Below are positions 46,715-56,080 of a DNA stretch of 64,000 nucleotides, piece after piece (position 1 is the stretch's first letter; each line of letters opens with the position of its first letter). Origin of the DNA: an uncultured Amylibacter sp. (GTDB taxonomy: Bacteria; Pseudomonadota; Alphaproteobacteria; Rhodobacterales; Rhodobacteraceae). Under the pieces are notes generated by a model. That model saw nothing but the letters and a program-made list of their open reading frames with translations. It made no database searches and was not told where the DNA came from. Position numbers and translations under genes: made by a program. The stretch spans positions 62,001 through 126,000 of the forward strand of contig CAJIZV010000001.1 of assembly GCA_905181935.1 (NCBI GenBank), written 5' to 3'.

Positions 46715-46725
46715 TATGCATAAAA

Positions 46726-47760
46726 ATGGATGAAACAATACTTGCTGCTTTATTAGGACTTTGCTCTGGCTGCGTTTTAGGGCTGGCTGCTCGTTTGGGC
46801 CAGTTTTGTACATTTGGAGCAATAGAAAGCGCCTACATGGGTAAAGACCAGCTTAGAGTGCGGTTATGGGGTATTGTTCTTGGCGTGGCAATTTTGGCAA
46901 TTTATAGTTTAGACGCTTTAGATCAGTTAGATATTTCATCTACACCTTATCATCTGCTTAAGTGGAATCCTATAGCAAGCATTATAGGTGGTTTATTTTT
47001 TGGCTATGGAATGGGCCTGGCAGGGAATTGCGGGTTTGGCGCCTTAGCTCGAGTTGGTGGTGGGGACTTACGATCTTTAGTTGCTGTTATAGTAATGGCT
47101 ATTTCTAGCTATTTTATCCTTAGTGGCCCTTTAGCCAGCCTTCGCGTCTCAATATTTCCAACTATTCCAGCTAATAATACTCAAGATTTTGCTAATTTAA
47201 TACATAATATTTTGGGCCTACAACCTATTATAGTTGCTATAACTATTAGCTTGGGATTAATTATTTGGGCATTACATTTTAAACCTCTGCGTCATGAATA
47301 TACTATGCTAATTTGGGGTGCCCTTGCCGGCTTAGCTGTTGCCGCTGCATTTTGGGGGACCAGTTATCTAAACATAGAAAGCTTTGACGAGATTTCCGTT
47401 CAAGGGCATACATTTACTGTTCCATTGGGTTCAACCCTATTGTTTATGATGACAGCTTCAAGTGGTGGCCTTGGATTTCCTGTTGGAAGTGTTTTTGGAG
47501 TTGTTTTTGGTGCATTTATTGGCAGTAAAATAAAAGGACACTTTAGATGGGAGGCGTGTGATGATGCTCGAGAGCTCGGAAGGCAAACTTTAGGGGCAAT
47601 CCTAATGGGCTTTGGCAGCGTTATTGCTATTGGATGCTCAATTGGCCAAGGCGTTAGTGCATTTTCAACACTTGCATTTAGTGGCCCAGTAACATTATTC
47701 GCTATAGTAACAGGCTGCATAATATCTATTAATCATATTTTAACAGGATATCAGCCTTAA
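46726..47760 (+). CDS. YeeE/YedE-family sulfur transporter 1 (SoxT/TsuA-like)
   Basis: 344 residues with about nine or ten hydrophobic helices. Three Gly-x-Cys type motifs fit the thiosulfate channel TsuA: RLGQFCTFGA, GLAGNCGFGAL and AIGCSIGQGVSA. Such proteins pass thiosulfate by persulfide relay along conserved cysteines. It follows soxR by 11 bp, so it belongs to the soxS operon, and presumably imports thiosulfate or exports sulfur intermediates. Confidence 0.88.
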   Translation: MDETILAALLGLCSGCVLGLAARLGQFCTFGAIESAYMGKDQLRVRLWGIVLGVAILAIYSLDALDQLDISSTPYHLLKWNPIASIIGGLFFGYGMGLAGNCGFGALARVGGGDLRSLVAVIVMAISSYFILSGPLASLRVSIFPTIPANNTQDFANLIHNILGLQPIIVAITISLGLIIWALHFKPLRHEYTMLIWGALAGLAVAAAFWGTSYLNIESFDEISVQGHTFTVPLGSTLLFMMTASSGGLGFPVGSVFGVVFGAFIGSKIKGHFRWEACDDARELGRQTLGAILMGFGSVIAIGCSIGQGVSAFSTLAFSGPVTLFAIVTGCIISINHILTGYQP

Positions 47761-47762
47761 AA

Positions 47763-47778
47763 AATATTCAAGAATATT
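47763..47778. promoter_or_regulatory. AATATTC-N2-GAATATT palindrome between the two YeeE genes
   Basis: A perfect 16-bp dyad, AATATTC (47763-47769) and GAATATT (47772-47778), two bases after the first transporter stop. ATTC/GAAT arms recall the sox operators, but the spacing differs (2, not 8). A second palindrome, TTGAATAATTCAA (47857-47869), lies further into the same gap. Operator for the second transporter gene is a possibility; without a U tract it is not a good terminator. Confidence 0.4.
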
Positions 47779-47984
47779 AAAGTTAAAATTATCAAATTAA
47801 GTATTAATTACTAATTATAATTTAAATTTGTATATATTATTCCGATATATATGTATTTGAATAATTCAATTCTAAAGTACAATTGAAAGTGAGAATACTA
47901 TCATTTTTCATTCATTTGCCAAGTAGAACAAAGCCCTTCAAAGAGTTTAAATAAATCTATTTATAAGACAAAAGGACTTCCAAA

Positions 47985-49040
47985 ATGTTTGAAGAACTGG
48001 GATTTGAAACAATATCACCCGTTACTGCATCTGCTTTCTTTGCTTTAATGGTTGGATTTGTGTTTGGTGCAATTAGTCAACACATTCAGTTTTGCTTTCG
48101 TCGCAGTATTGTTGGCGACCAAAGCGAACGTAAAGCAGCTCGTGGTATATGGTTTTCTGCGCTTGCATCAGCAATTATAGGGACACAAGTCTTAGTTTCT
48201 TTTGATATAATTTCATTCGATAGCCATCGCTTTTTTGAAGCAAAATTACCGTTATTCGCTATAGCAATTGGTGGACTTATGTTCGGGACTGGTATGGTGT
48301 TAACTAAGGGATGCATATCACGCCTTATAGTTTTAGCTGGAACTGGAAATATGCGCGCTTTGATAGTTTGCATAATTTTTTCGATTTCAGCACATGCAAC
48401 ACTTAAAGGAATTTTTGCTCCACTTCGAGTTTGGGCAGGATCTTTCACAATCGATATGGGCGAAAAAGTTGGATTTTTTAATCTGATAGGTGGTGCCCCA
48501 CTATGGACAGTTTTAATTATAAGTTTCACATTTTTACTTATTTACAAATCTGGCGCTAAAAGCTCACATATAATACTTGCTATTTTAATTGGATTATTAA
48601 TCCCCTTATCCTGGGCTGGAACTGGCTTTATCCTTTTTGATGATTTTGATCCAATCCCATTACAATCCTTGTCATTCACATCACCAAGTGCAGATTTATT
48701 ATTTTGGGCAATTGCATCAACATCAATCCCAGCAGGCTTTGGTGTGGGTTTAATTGGAGGAGTAATCCTTGGTTCAGCACTTACTTCAATAGTAAAGCAC
48801 GATTTCAAATGGCAATCATTTGAAAGTCCACAACAAACAAGAAGATATCTATTAGGAGCTGTTTTAATGGGTGTTGGTGGAGTGCTTGCAGGTGGATGTA
48901 CAGTTGGTGCAGGATTAGCTGGCATTCCTACGTTAAGCTTTGCTGCCTTCTTTGCTCTTGGATTTATTGCAATAGGAGCTCTTGCTACGCAATACTTATT
49001 AAGTAGTAGTACTTTCCAGGCACCGTCTTTTATTTATTAA
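47985..49040 (+). CDS. YeeE/YedE-family sulfur transporter 2
   Basis: 351 residues, about nine or ten hydrophobic helices, paralogous to the preceding transporter. The three cysteine motifs are HIQFCFRRSI, TKGCISRLIV and AGGCTVGAGLAG, suggesting that it too conducts thiosulfate or a related sulfur species. A 225-bp AT-rich gap with ATTC/GAAT palindromes precedes it, so it is probably transcribed separately. Confidence 0.86.
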   Translation: MFEELGFETISPVTASAFFALMVGFVFGAISQHIQFCFRRSIVGDQSERKAARGIWFSALASAIIGTQVLVSFDIISFDSHRFFEAKLPLFAIAIGGLMFGTGMVLTKGCISRLIVLAGTGNMRALIVCIIFSISAHATLKGIFAPLRVWAGSFTIDMGEKVGFFNLIGGAPLWTVLIISFTFLLIYKSGAKSSHIILAILIGLLIPLSWAGTGFILFDDFDPIPLQSLSFTSPSADLLFWAIASTSIPAGFGVGLIGGVILGSALTSIVKHDFKWQSFESPQQTRRYLLGAVLMGVGGVLAGGCTVGAGLAGIPTLSFAAFFALGFIAIGALATQYLLSSSTFQAPSFIY

Positions 49041-49072
49041 TGATTATTTACAATACTCCATATAGTGTTGCC

Positions 49073-49097
49073 AACAAGACTCTATCCAAATCTTGTT
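49073..49097 (+). terminator. Hairpin after the second YeeE gene
   Basis: AACAAGA (49073-49079) pairs with TCTTGTT (49091-49097), a 7-bp stem with an 11-nt loop, 32 bp after the stop codon and 55 bp before nrdR. The downstream TATAGGTATATAAAAG lacks a proper U tract, so termination efficiency is doubtful. Confidence 0.4.
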
Positions 49098-49151
49098 TAT
49101 AGGTATATAAAAGGGTAATAAGAATAAGATCGAATACGCGAGGAAAAAGTT

Positions 49152-49619
49152 ATGAGATGCCCATTTTGCGGAAATACCGATACACAAGTTAAAGATAGCC
49201 GTCCTGCAGAAGATCATGTAGCCATTCGTCGTAGACGATTTTGCTCGTCATGTGGTGGTCGCTTTACAAGTTACGAGCGCGTACAATTGCGTGATTTGGT
49301 GGTCATAAAAAAGAATGGAAAACGAGAAGATTTTGATCGTGAAAAGCTTGCGCGCTCTATTCGCATGGCTTTGCAAAAACGTCCCGTAGAGATTGATCGA
49401 ATTGATCAATTAATTTCAGGTATTGTCCGACGTTTAGAAAGCATGGGTGAAGCAGATATAGCCAGTGATAAGATTGGTTCTATTGTAATGGATACTTTAG
49501 CGCGTATAGATACAGTAGCTTATGTACGTTTTGCCTCAGTTTATAAAAACTTTCAAGATGCCGATGATTTTGAAGACTTTGTTCAACAATTACGCCCCCC
49601 CGAACCCTTAGAAGAATAA
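49152..49619 (+). CDS. nrdR: Transcriptional repressor NrdR
   Basis: 155 residues: zinc ribbon with CPFCG (Cys3, Cys6) and CSSCG (Cys31, Cys34), and an ATP-cone domain ([30 protein letters not shown]) that senses ATP/dATP. Represses ribonucleotide reductase genes. The stop codon overlaps the ribD start by one base, so the two are translationally coupled, as in many alphaproteobacteria. Confidence 0.96.
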   Translation: MRCPFCGNTDTQVKDSRPAEDHVAIRRRRFCSSCGGRFTSYERVQLRDLVVIKKNGKREDFDREKLARSIRMALQKRPVEIDRIDQLISGIVRRLESMGEADIASDKIGSIVMDTLARIDTVAYVRFASVYKNFQDADDFEDFVQQLRPPEPLEE

Positions 49620-50722
49620 TGGTATCCCAAAAAAATGATAAGCGCTGGATGCGTCTGGCCTTATCCCATGGAGCGCGGGGCTTAGGTCAAACCTGGCCAA
49701 ATCCAAATGTTGGTTGTGTAATTGTAAAAAACAACATTGTACTTGGGCGTGGGTTTACTCAACCCGGCGGGCGACCACACGCAGAAGCCCTTGCATTAAA
49801 ACAAGCTGGTAGTGCAGCTAACGAAGCTACTGCTTACGTAACTTTAGAACCATGCGTCCACACTGGTAAAACACCTCCCTGTACAAATGCTTTGATTAAT
49901 GCAGGTATTTCACGCGTAGTAATTGCAACTGTTGATCCAGACCCACGTGTTGCAGGAAAGGGCATCCAAGCCCTTAAGGATGCTGGAATTACTGTATCTT
50001 TGGATGTTATGAAATCAGAAGCAGATCAAGTACATGCTGGATTTTTTGCAAAAACTCTTAAGAATAGGCCAATAGTAACACTTAAACTTGCCACTAGTTT
50101 AGATGGTAAAATTGCAACTCAAACTGGAGATAGCCAATGGATCACAGGGGAGCCATCTCGCAGGTTCGTCCATTATCTACGTGCTACTCATGATGCAGTT
50201 ATGGTTGGTTCTGGTACTGTGGAGGCCGATAACCCCAGCTTAACAGTACGCAATTTTGGCAATCACATTCGACAGCCTGTTCGTGTAATACTAGACAGTA
50301 ATGCACACATTAATACTAATAATAATTTAGCAAAAAGTGCGCGAGAAACGCCAGTATGGATATGTCATGGTGAACATGCAGATTTTAACGACTGGTCAGA
50401 CACTGGTGCAATAAGCATACCCTGTTTATTAAGCCCAGATGGCCTCAACCTACCAGATGTTATGTCCAAACTTGCACAAAAAGGTTTAACGCGAGTGTTC
50501 TGTGAGGGTGGAGGTAAGTTAGGTGCAGCATTAATAAAGGAAAATTTGGTTGATCAATTAATTATAATGCAGGCTGGTGTTGCAATTGGCTTAGAGGGCG
50601 TTACGGCACTCGGCGCCATGAATACAAAAATATTAAAAGACGCCCCTCAATTTAAACTTCAACAAGTACGCACAATTGGGACTGATGTTATAAGCACATG
50701 GTCTAATTCATATTTAAACTAG
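49619..50722 (+). CDS. ribD: Riboflavin-specific deaminase/reductase
   Basis: Bifunctional second and third steps of riboflavin synthesis. 367 residues: zinc deaminase domain with PHAEALAL and TLEPCVHTGKTPPC; reductase domain beginning RPIVTLKLATSLDGKIATQTGDSQWITG, with CEGGGKLGAALI. Both active sites look complete. The start ATG overlaps nrdR. A 231-bp gap with a hairpin at 50815-50835 follows before ribE. Confidence 0.95.
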   Translation: MVSQKNDKRWMRLALSHGARGLGQTWPNPNVGCVIVKNNIVLGRGFTQPGGRPHAEALALKQAGSAANEATAYVTLEPCVHTGKTPPCTNALINAGISRVVIATVDPDPRVAGKGIQALKDAGITVSLDVMKSEADQVHAGFFAKTLKNRPIVTLKLATSLDGKIATQTGDSQWITGEPSRRFVHYLRATHDAVMVGSGTVEADNPSLTVRNFGNHIRQPVRVILDSNAHINTNNNLAKSARETPVWICHGEHADFNDWSDTGAISIPCLLSPDGLNLPDVMSKLAQKGLTRVFCEGGGKLGAALIKENLVDQLIIMQAGVAIGLEGVTALGAMNTKILKDAPQFKLQQVRTIGTDVISTWSNSYLN

Positions 50723-50814
50723 CAAATGCTTCTTATTTAAGATTTCTAGCTTTAATTTTAAAATAAAACTGAATACATAAAATCCCACTTTAATAGGAAC
50801 TTTCATTTTTTATA

Positions 50815-50835
50815 AAGTTTTGCTAACCAAAACTT
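50815..50835. promoter_or_regulatory. Hairpin in the ribD-ribE gap
   Basis: AAGTTTTG (50815-50822) pairs perfectly with CAAAACTT (50828-50835) around a 5-nt loop, the only strong secondary structure in an otherwise AT-rich gap of 231 bp. No FMN-riboswitch core is visible. It may end the nrdR-ribD transcript, though a U tract is missing on the plus strand. Confidence 0.35.
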
Positions 50836-50953
50836 AAATTAAACGTAACTTTCAATTTAAAAATATACTTTTGCTTATTATCTATACTTTAACCTTCTCT
50901 CTATGATAAATTTAAATAAGAAGCTGTACTAATAAAAAATATAAGGTATTTAA

Positions 50954-51574
50954 ATGTTCACTGGAATTATAACTGACGTTGGAACAATTGCTAAATTGGA
51001 GCAAGCTGGTGATTTACGTGCGCGTATTAATACAACCTATGACATAGAGACTTTTGATATAGGTGCTTCTATTGCATGTAATGGAGTCTGCTTAACTGTA
51101 ATCACAAAGGGTTGTGAAAATAATCAAAACTGGTTTGATGTACAAATATCTGCAGAATCTGTTTCAAAAACTAACATAAGTACTGGGCGTAAAGCTTGGG
51201 GCATTAGTAAAAATGTAAATTTAGAACGCGCATTAAAAATGGGTGATGAACTGGGTGGACATATTGTTTCAGGCCACGTTGACGGAGTAGCTATAATCAC
51301 AGATATACAGTCTTCAGGTGATAGCACCATTGTTACATTTAAAGTACCTAGAGATTTATCTCGATTTATAGCTCAAAAGGGTTCTGTAACTTTAGACGGG
51401 ACCTCACTAACAGTAAATGAAGTTTTAGTTGATACCTTTAAAGTAAACTTAATATCACACACAAAAGCAAACACAACTTGGGCTGATATAGAAATTGAAG
51501 ATAAAATAAATCTGGAAATTGATACGTTAGCACGTTATGTGGCGCGCTTAGCCGATGTTCGCAACGCAAGCTAA
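50954..51574 (+). CDS. ribE: Riboflavin synthase, alpha chain
   Basis: Dismutates two 6,7-dimethyl-8-ribityllumazine molecules to riboflavin. 206 residues, two lumazine-binding barrels. The functional N-terminus MFTGII, the SIACNGVCLTV loop, GGHIVSGHVDG and KGSVTLDGTSLTVN are intact, so the enzyme should be active. Its substrate must be supplied by a lumazine synthase, yet the RibH homologue just downstream has lost catalytic residues. Confidence 0.93.
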   Translation: MFTGIITDVGTIAKLEQAGDLRARINTTYDIETFDIGASIACNGVCLTVITKGCENNQNWFDVQISAESVSKTNISTGRKAWGISKNVNLERALKMGDELGGHIVSGHVDGVAIITDIQSSGDSTIVTFKVPRDLSRFIAQKGSVTLDGTSLTVNEVLVDTFKVNLISHTKANTTWADIEIEDKINLEIDTLARYVARLADVRNAS

Positions 51575-51599
51575 ACACAGAAAATTTAGGATTATAAAA

Positions 51600-52148
51600 A
51601 TGCTTTCTGCATCAGAAAATACAATAAATCTGCCTGAATTTATAGGAAATTTACCTAATATTGCTATAATAAATTCGCACTATCATTCCAATGTATCTAA
51701 AAATTTAATTAAGGGTACAGTTGCCACCTTAAAAAAAGGCGGCATTCCTCATGAAGTTTTTAATGTCTCTGGCGTATTAGATTTACCAACAGCATTGAAA
51801 CTAGTTGTAAATTCCACTCGCTTTGAAGGTTATATTTTACTTGGATCCATATTGAATGGTGGAAATGATCTAATCACAAGCGCCATGTATTCTGAAACAT
51901 TACGGGGTATTGGAACTATTGCTGGCCAAGGCTACCCTTTAGGCACCGCCATAATATGTGCCGAAAATGAAGACACATTATTGAAAATGGCATCTATACA
52001 AGAAGACAATTGTGGTGGTATGGCTTCACAAGCGGCATTAGAGCTAGTTGCAATAGCACGTGACCTGTCTGGTATTACTAAAAACATTGGATTCAAACCT
52101 GCATCCAAATTCATTCAAATGGCCGGCGAGGCATCAAAGACAAAATGA
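51600..52148 (+). CDS. RibH (lumazine synthase) homologue with altered active site
   Basis: 182 residues aligning along its length with 6,7-dimethyl-8-ribityllumazine synthase. Key residues have changed: the RGET-x-H loop carrying the phosphate-binding Arg and catalytic His reads NGGNDL (Asn86 and Leu91), NKGG is NCGG (Lys to Cys138), and the PGA turn is SGV (Ser57). It is probably inactive as a lumazine synthase or does something else. Start 51600 has AGGA eight bases upstream; an in-frame ATG at 51555 overlaps ribE. It overlaps nusB by 4 nt. Confidence 0.82.
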   Translation: MLSASENTINLPEFIGNLPNIAIINSHYHSNVSKNLIKGTVATLKKGGIPHEVFNVSGVLDLPTALKLVVNSTRFEGYILLGSILNGGNDLITSAMYSETLRGIGTIAGQGYPLGTAIICAENEDTLLKMASIQEDNCGGMASQAALELVAIARDLSGITKNIGFKPASKFIQMAGEASKTK

Positions 52149-52603
52149 CTTCTAAAAAACAAATGAAATCTGCATCTCGATTATACGCTGTTCAAGCACT
52201 TTTCCAAATGGAAGCGTCGGATCAAGGCATGAATGAAGTCCGTGATCAATTCGTGGATTATCGCTTTGGCGCTACCCTCGAGGGAGAAGAGTATGCAGAA
52301 GGCAATATAGATTTTTTTGATGCATTATTATTTATGGCGGTAAACCAACAAGCCGCTATAGATCAAATGACTGATCGTGCTTTAGTCGCCAAGTGGCCAA
52401 TTGACCGCATTGATCCAACCCTTCGTGCAGTTTTCCGTGCTGCTGGAGCAGAACTTATTATAAATGAGACCCCCCCAAAGGTTGCCATCGTAGAATACGT
52501 AGAAGTGGCTAAAGCATTTTTTCCAGATGGAAATGAGACACGTTTTGTAAACGCAGTTTTAGACCATATGGCGCGTGAAGCTCATCCAGATAAATTTAAA
52601 TAA
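52145..52603 (+). CDS. nusB: Transcription antitermination protein NusB
   Basis: 152 residues, all-helical, part of the rRNA antitermination complex with NusE/S10. The RNA-binding N-terminus SASRLYAVQALFQMEAS and the C-terminal helices LRAVFRAAGAELIINETPPKVAIVEYVEVAKAFF are typical. Overlaps the RibH homologue by 4 nt (ATGA), the usual ribH-nusB coupling. Confidence 0.93.
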   Translation: MTSKKQMKSASRLYAVQALFQMEASDQGMNEVRDQFVDYRFGATLEGEEYAEGNIDFFDALLFMAVNQQAAIDQMTDRALVAKWPIDRIDPTLRAVFRAAGAELIINETPPKVAIVEYVEVAKAFFPDGNETRFVNAVLDHMAREAHPDKFK

Positions 52604-53028
52604 ATAAAGTCATAAATAAATTTCTGATAATATAAATTAAAGAGAATATAATGCTTATTATTTTACTCAGATTTTATGCTAAATACCAATGCTAAACTTT
52701 ACCTGGCCACAAAGTTACATTGTAAGCAAAATACTTCAGAAATTGGATTTAATTACACGCTTAGAGGCAAAACACTTTATTCGAAATTTTATACCTATTA
52801 AATAAAATGAAATAATTTAGGAACTTGTTTTAATTTACGTGGTGATAGTTCAATAGTGTTAATTATACTATTATCAGTTTATTTAAATACAGCCTTATAT
52901 CATCAGTTGATACTAACAGATTTGACTCTCATAAAAAATAATACGCTAGATTAATATAAAGCTTGATTTCTTAGCAAATATTGCAGTCTAATCTTAGAGA
53001 GAAGTATTTATATTTATATAGGCTAAAC
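52604..53028. other. AT-rich intergenic region between nusB and the MFS gene
   Basis: About 425 bp. The only coding-like stretch is a 38-codon frame at 52689-52805 (begins MLNFTWPQSYIVSKILQ, basic, no ribosome site), too short to call a gene. No RNA gene recognised. The MFS promoter should lie near 52930-53000. Confidence 0.5.
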
Positions 53029-54249
53029 ATGCGGCTCCTTCTCTCTTTTATAGCACTTTTATTTTCGATTGCTTTACTTCAATTATCATCTGGAACTATT
53101 GGCACCTTAGATGCATTATCGGGTTTAAAAACTGGGTTCAGTCGCGTTGAAATTGGGTTATTAGGATCTGCCCACTTTGTTGGTTTTTTTATTGGGTGTT
53201 TTTGGGCACCGCGCTTAATTGGATCCATTGGGCATTCACGAACTTTTGCAATATTTGCTACGATGGGCGCTATCGGCGTAATTGCGCATCCAATATTTAT
53301 AAATGCTTACTTTTGGTTAGCTTTGCGCTTATTATCAGGCATGTGTGTAGCAGGATGCTACACAGTAATAGAAGCTTGGTTTCAAGCTAAAGTGACAAAT
53401 GAAATTCGAGGCCGAGTAATGAGCGCCTATCGCATTGTAGATATAAGTGCTTCATCCATATCGCAGCTAATGATCGCTTTCTTAACACCAGCATCATATA
53501 TTTCTTACAACATAATTGCTATTCTTGCCTGCATAGCAATTTTGCCACTTACGTTAACACAATCAGAAGCGCCTAAGGTGCCAAAAGCACCGCGTTTGCA
53601 CCCCATTCGTACAGCTTTAACTTCCCCCCTAGGTGTAGCAGGGGTGATAACGGCAGGCGTCACAACGTCATCTTTTCGTATGGTCGGACCAATCTATGGT
53701 TCAGATATTGGCTTAACCACTTCGGAAATTGGATCATTTTTAGCAAGTGTGCTAATTGGGGGTGCATTAGCACAATTCCCAGTTGGCTACCTTGCAGATA
53801 AGTTTGACCGGCGGAGAGTATTGGTAGGAATTTCCATCGCTAGCATAATGGTTTGTGTTGCATTCATGCTTATGGGTGAAACCACTAAAATCAATACTTA
53901 TATTTTAGCATTCATATTTGGCGCAACAACTTTTCCAATTTTTTCAATTTCAGCTGCACACGCAAACGATTTTACCAGCCCAGAGGAAAGAGTAGAACTT
54001 AATGCAAGTTTAATGTTTTTTTATGCAATTGGCGCTGTCTTTTCACCATTAATAGCATCAGCGTTAATACAAAAATTTGGACCTTCTGCCATGTTTAGCT
54101 TTATTACACTAGCACATGTATGTCTTGTGATATTCAGTTTAGGACGGATGTCAGCACGGTCATCATCTTCAGAAAAAACAAAGTATCGCTATATGCCACG
54201 CACATCGTTTACGATTGGAAAATTAATTAAACGACGTAATCTAGACTAG
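53029..54249 (+). CDS. MFS permease (YcaD-like)
   Basis: 406 residues with twelve hydrophobic helices. MFS signature loops include GYLADKFDRRRVLVGISI between helices of the second half and GRVMSAYRIVD in the first half. The close plan is YcaD-like MFS; substrate unknown. I chose ATG 53029, which begins directly before the first helix (MRLLLSFIALLF); an upstream TTG at 52981 would add 16 residues. AGG lies 6 bases before the ATG. Confidence 0.85.
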   Translation: MRLLLSFIALLFSIALLQLSSGTIGTLDALSGLKTGFSRVEIGLLGSAHFVGFFIGCFWAPRLIGSIGHSRTFAIFATMGAIGVIAHPIFINAYFWLALRLLSGMCVAGCYTVIEAWFQAKVTNEIRGRVMSAYRIVDISASSISQLMIAFLTPASYISYNIIAILACIAILPLTLTQSEAPKVPKAPRLHPIRTALTSPLGVAGVITAGVTTSSFRMVGPIYGSDIGLTTSEIGSFLASVLIGGALAQFPVGYLADKFDRRRVLVGISIASIMVCVAFMLMGETTKINTYILAFIFGATTFPIFSISAAHANDFTSPEERVELNASLMFFYAIGAVFSPLIASALIQKFGPSAMFSFITLAHVCLVIFSLGRMSARSSSSEKTKYRYMPRTSFTIGKLIKRRNLD

Positions 54250-54303
54250 CCCAAGTGCTAGCTTTGCGTTAAGTCAAATTAAAATCAACAAGAGAGATGC
54301 GCC

Positions 54304-56013
54304 ATGCACAGGACACTGATCACATCCGCCCTGCCTTATATCAACGGGATCAAACATCTTGGCAACTTAATTGGTAGTCAATTACCTTCTGATGTCTATG
54401 CACGTTTCTGTCGTGCAAAAGGACATGAAGTAATGTATCTCTGTGCAACGGATGAGCACGGAACACCCGCAGAATTGGCCGCCGCAAAAGCTGGTAAAGA
54501 TGTTGCAGATTATTGCGCTGAAATGCATAAGACTCAAGCCGACTTGGCAAGTGGCTTTCGATTGTCATTCGACTATTTTGGTCGTTCTTCCAGTATACAA
54601 AATCGCGAACTTACTCAATATTTTGCAGGCAAATTAGAAGATAATGGGTTAATTGAAGAAGTTAATGAAAAACAAATATATTCTAATTCAGACAAACGTT
54701 ATTTACCTGATCGCTATATTGAAGGTGAATGCCCAAACTGCGCATCAACTGATGCGCGAGGTGACCAGTGTGAGAATTGTACAAAACAACTTCAGCCCAC
54801 AGACCTCATTAATCCTCGTTCAGCTATTTCTGGATCAACTGACTTGGAAGTTCGTGAGACAAAACATTTATATTTATGCCAATCAAAAATGCGCGATACA
54901 CTAGATGTCTGGATTAACGAAAAATCTGATTGGCCAATTTTAACTACTTCTATAGCAAAAAAGTGGCTTCATGATGGAGATGGACTTCAAGATCGTGGTA
55001 TTACCCGTGATCTGGATTGGGGCGTACCCGTTAAACACGGAAACGCGGAATGGCCTGGGATGGAAGGTAAAGTATTTTATGTTTGGTTCGATGCCCCCAT
55101 TGAATACATAGCAGCAACTGCGGAATGGGCTGCTGCAAATGGTAAAACAGATGCTGACTGGGAGCGCTGGTGGCGCACGGACAAAGGTGCCGATGATGTA
55201 AACTATGTTCAATTTATGGGAAAAGATAATGTCCCATTCCATACCCTTTCATTCCCAGCCACAATCATGGGAGCAGATGATAACTGGAAGCTCGTTGATT
55301 TTATAAAATCTTTTAATTACCTTAATTATGATGGTGGACAATTCTCTACATCAAAAGGGCGTGGGGTATTCATGAACCAAGCTTTAGATATATTGCCATC
55401 TGATTATTGGCGTTGGTGGTTATTATCAAACGTACCAGAAAGTTCAGATTCAGAGTTTACATGGGACAGCTTTCAACAAGGTGTAAATAAAGACCTTGCA
55501 GACGTGCTTGGAAACTTTGTTTCTCGTATAACAAAGTTTTGTCGTTCGAAGTTTGGCGAAGCAGTTCCTGAAGGCGGTTCATATGGTGCTCGTGAAGAGG
55601 CAGTAATTGAACAATTAACAGACTGCTTAAAATCATACGAAAATAATATGACTAAAATGGAAGTACGTAAATCTGCTTCTGATTTACGTACTATTTGGTC
55701 AATCGGAAATGAATATTTGCAAGCAGCGGCACCATGGACATTGTTTAAAGAAGATCCAATCGCATCAGCAACAATCGTACGTTTTGCCTTAAATCTAATT
55801 CCATTCTATGCTTCGTTATCCGAACCATTTATACCAGATGCTGCAGAAACAATGCTAAAAGCTATGAACGCTGAAAAAGTATGGCCAACAGATGTAAAAA
55901 TAGCATTAAACACCCTTACTTCAGGCCATGCCTTTACTGTTCCAGATGTCATGTTTGCTAAAATATCGGACGAGGCACGTGATGAAATGGAAGCTAATTT
56001 CTCTGGTATTTAA
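54304..56013 (+). CDS. metG: Methionyl-tRNA synthetase
   Basis: 569 residues, class I synthetase of the long-insert type: HIGH-equivalent KHLGN near the N-terminus, connective zinc domain with [22 protein letters not shown]-equivalent FSTSKG, and the anticodon-binding helical domain to the end. There is no C-terminal tRNA-binding (Trbp111) domain. Upstream of the ATG, AGAGAG may serve as ribosome site. It stands alone. Confidence 0.95.
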   Translation: MHRTLITSALPYINGIKHLGNLIGSQLPSDVYARFCRAKGHEVMYLCATDEHGTPAELAAAKAGKDVADYCAEMHKTQADLASGFRLSFDYFGRSSSIQNRELTQYFAGKLEDNGLIEEVNEKQIYSNSDKRYLPDRYIEGECPNCASTDARGDQCENCTKQLQPTDLINPRSAISGSTDLEVRETKHLYLCQSKMRDTLDVWINEKSDWPILTTSIAKKWLHDGDGLQDRGITRDLDWGVPVKHGNAEWPGMEGKVFYVWFDAPIEYIAATAEWAAANGKTDADWERWWRTDKGADDVNYVQFMGKDNVPFHTLSFPATIMGADDNWKLVDFIKSFNYLNYDGGQFSTSKGRGVFMNQALDILPSDYWRWWLLSNVPESSDSEFTWDSFQQGVNKDLADVLGNFVSRITKFCRSKFGEAVPEGGSYGAREEAVIEQLTDCLKSYENNMTKMEVRKSASDLRTIWSIGNEYLQAAAPWTLFKEDPIASATIVRFALNLIPFYASLSEPFIPDAAETMLKAMNAEKVWPTDVKIALNTLTSGHAFTVPDVMFAKISDEARDEMEANFSGI

Positions 56014-56080
56014 GAGATCTGTAATATTATTTTAGAAATATATTTATAATTGAAAAGATGATTTTAATTTTTATAAGTAG

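Noticed and set aside
50723..50953. FMN riboswitch in the ribD-ribE gap
   Set aside because: No RFN core such as AGGGGCAGGGTG is present; only one AT-rich hairpin at 50815-50835.
51555..51599. Upstream in-frame ATG of the RibH homologue
   Set aside because: It overlaps the end of ribE and lacks a ribosome site; AGGA is placed correctly for the ATG at 51600.
52689..52805. 38-codon frame between nusB and the MFS gene as a gene
   Set aside because: No ribosome site, no recognisable similarity, and length expected by chance in 425 bp.
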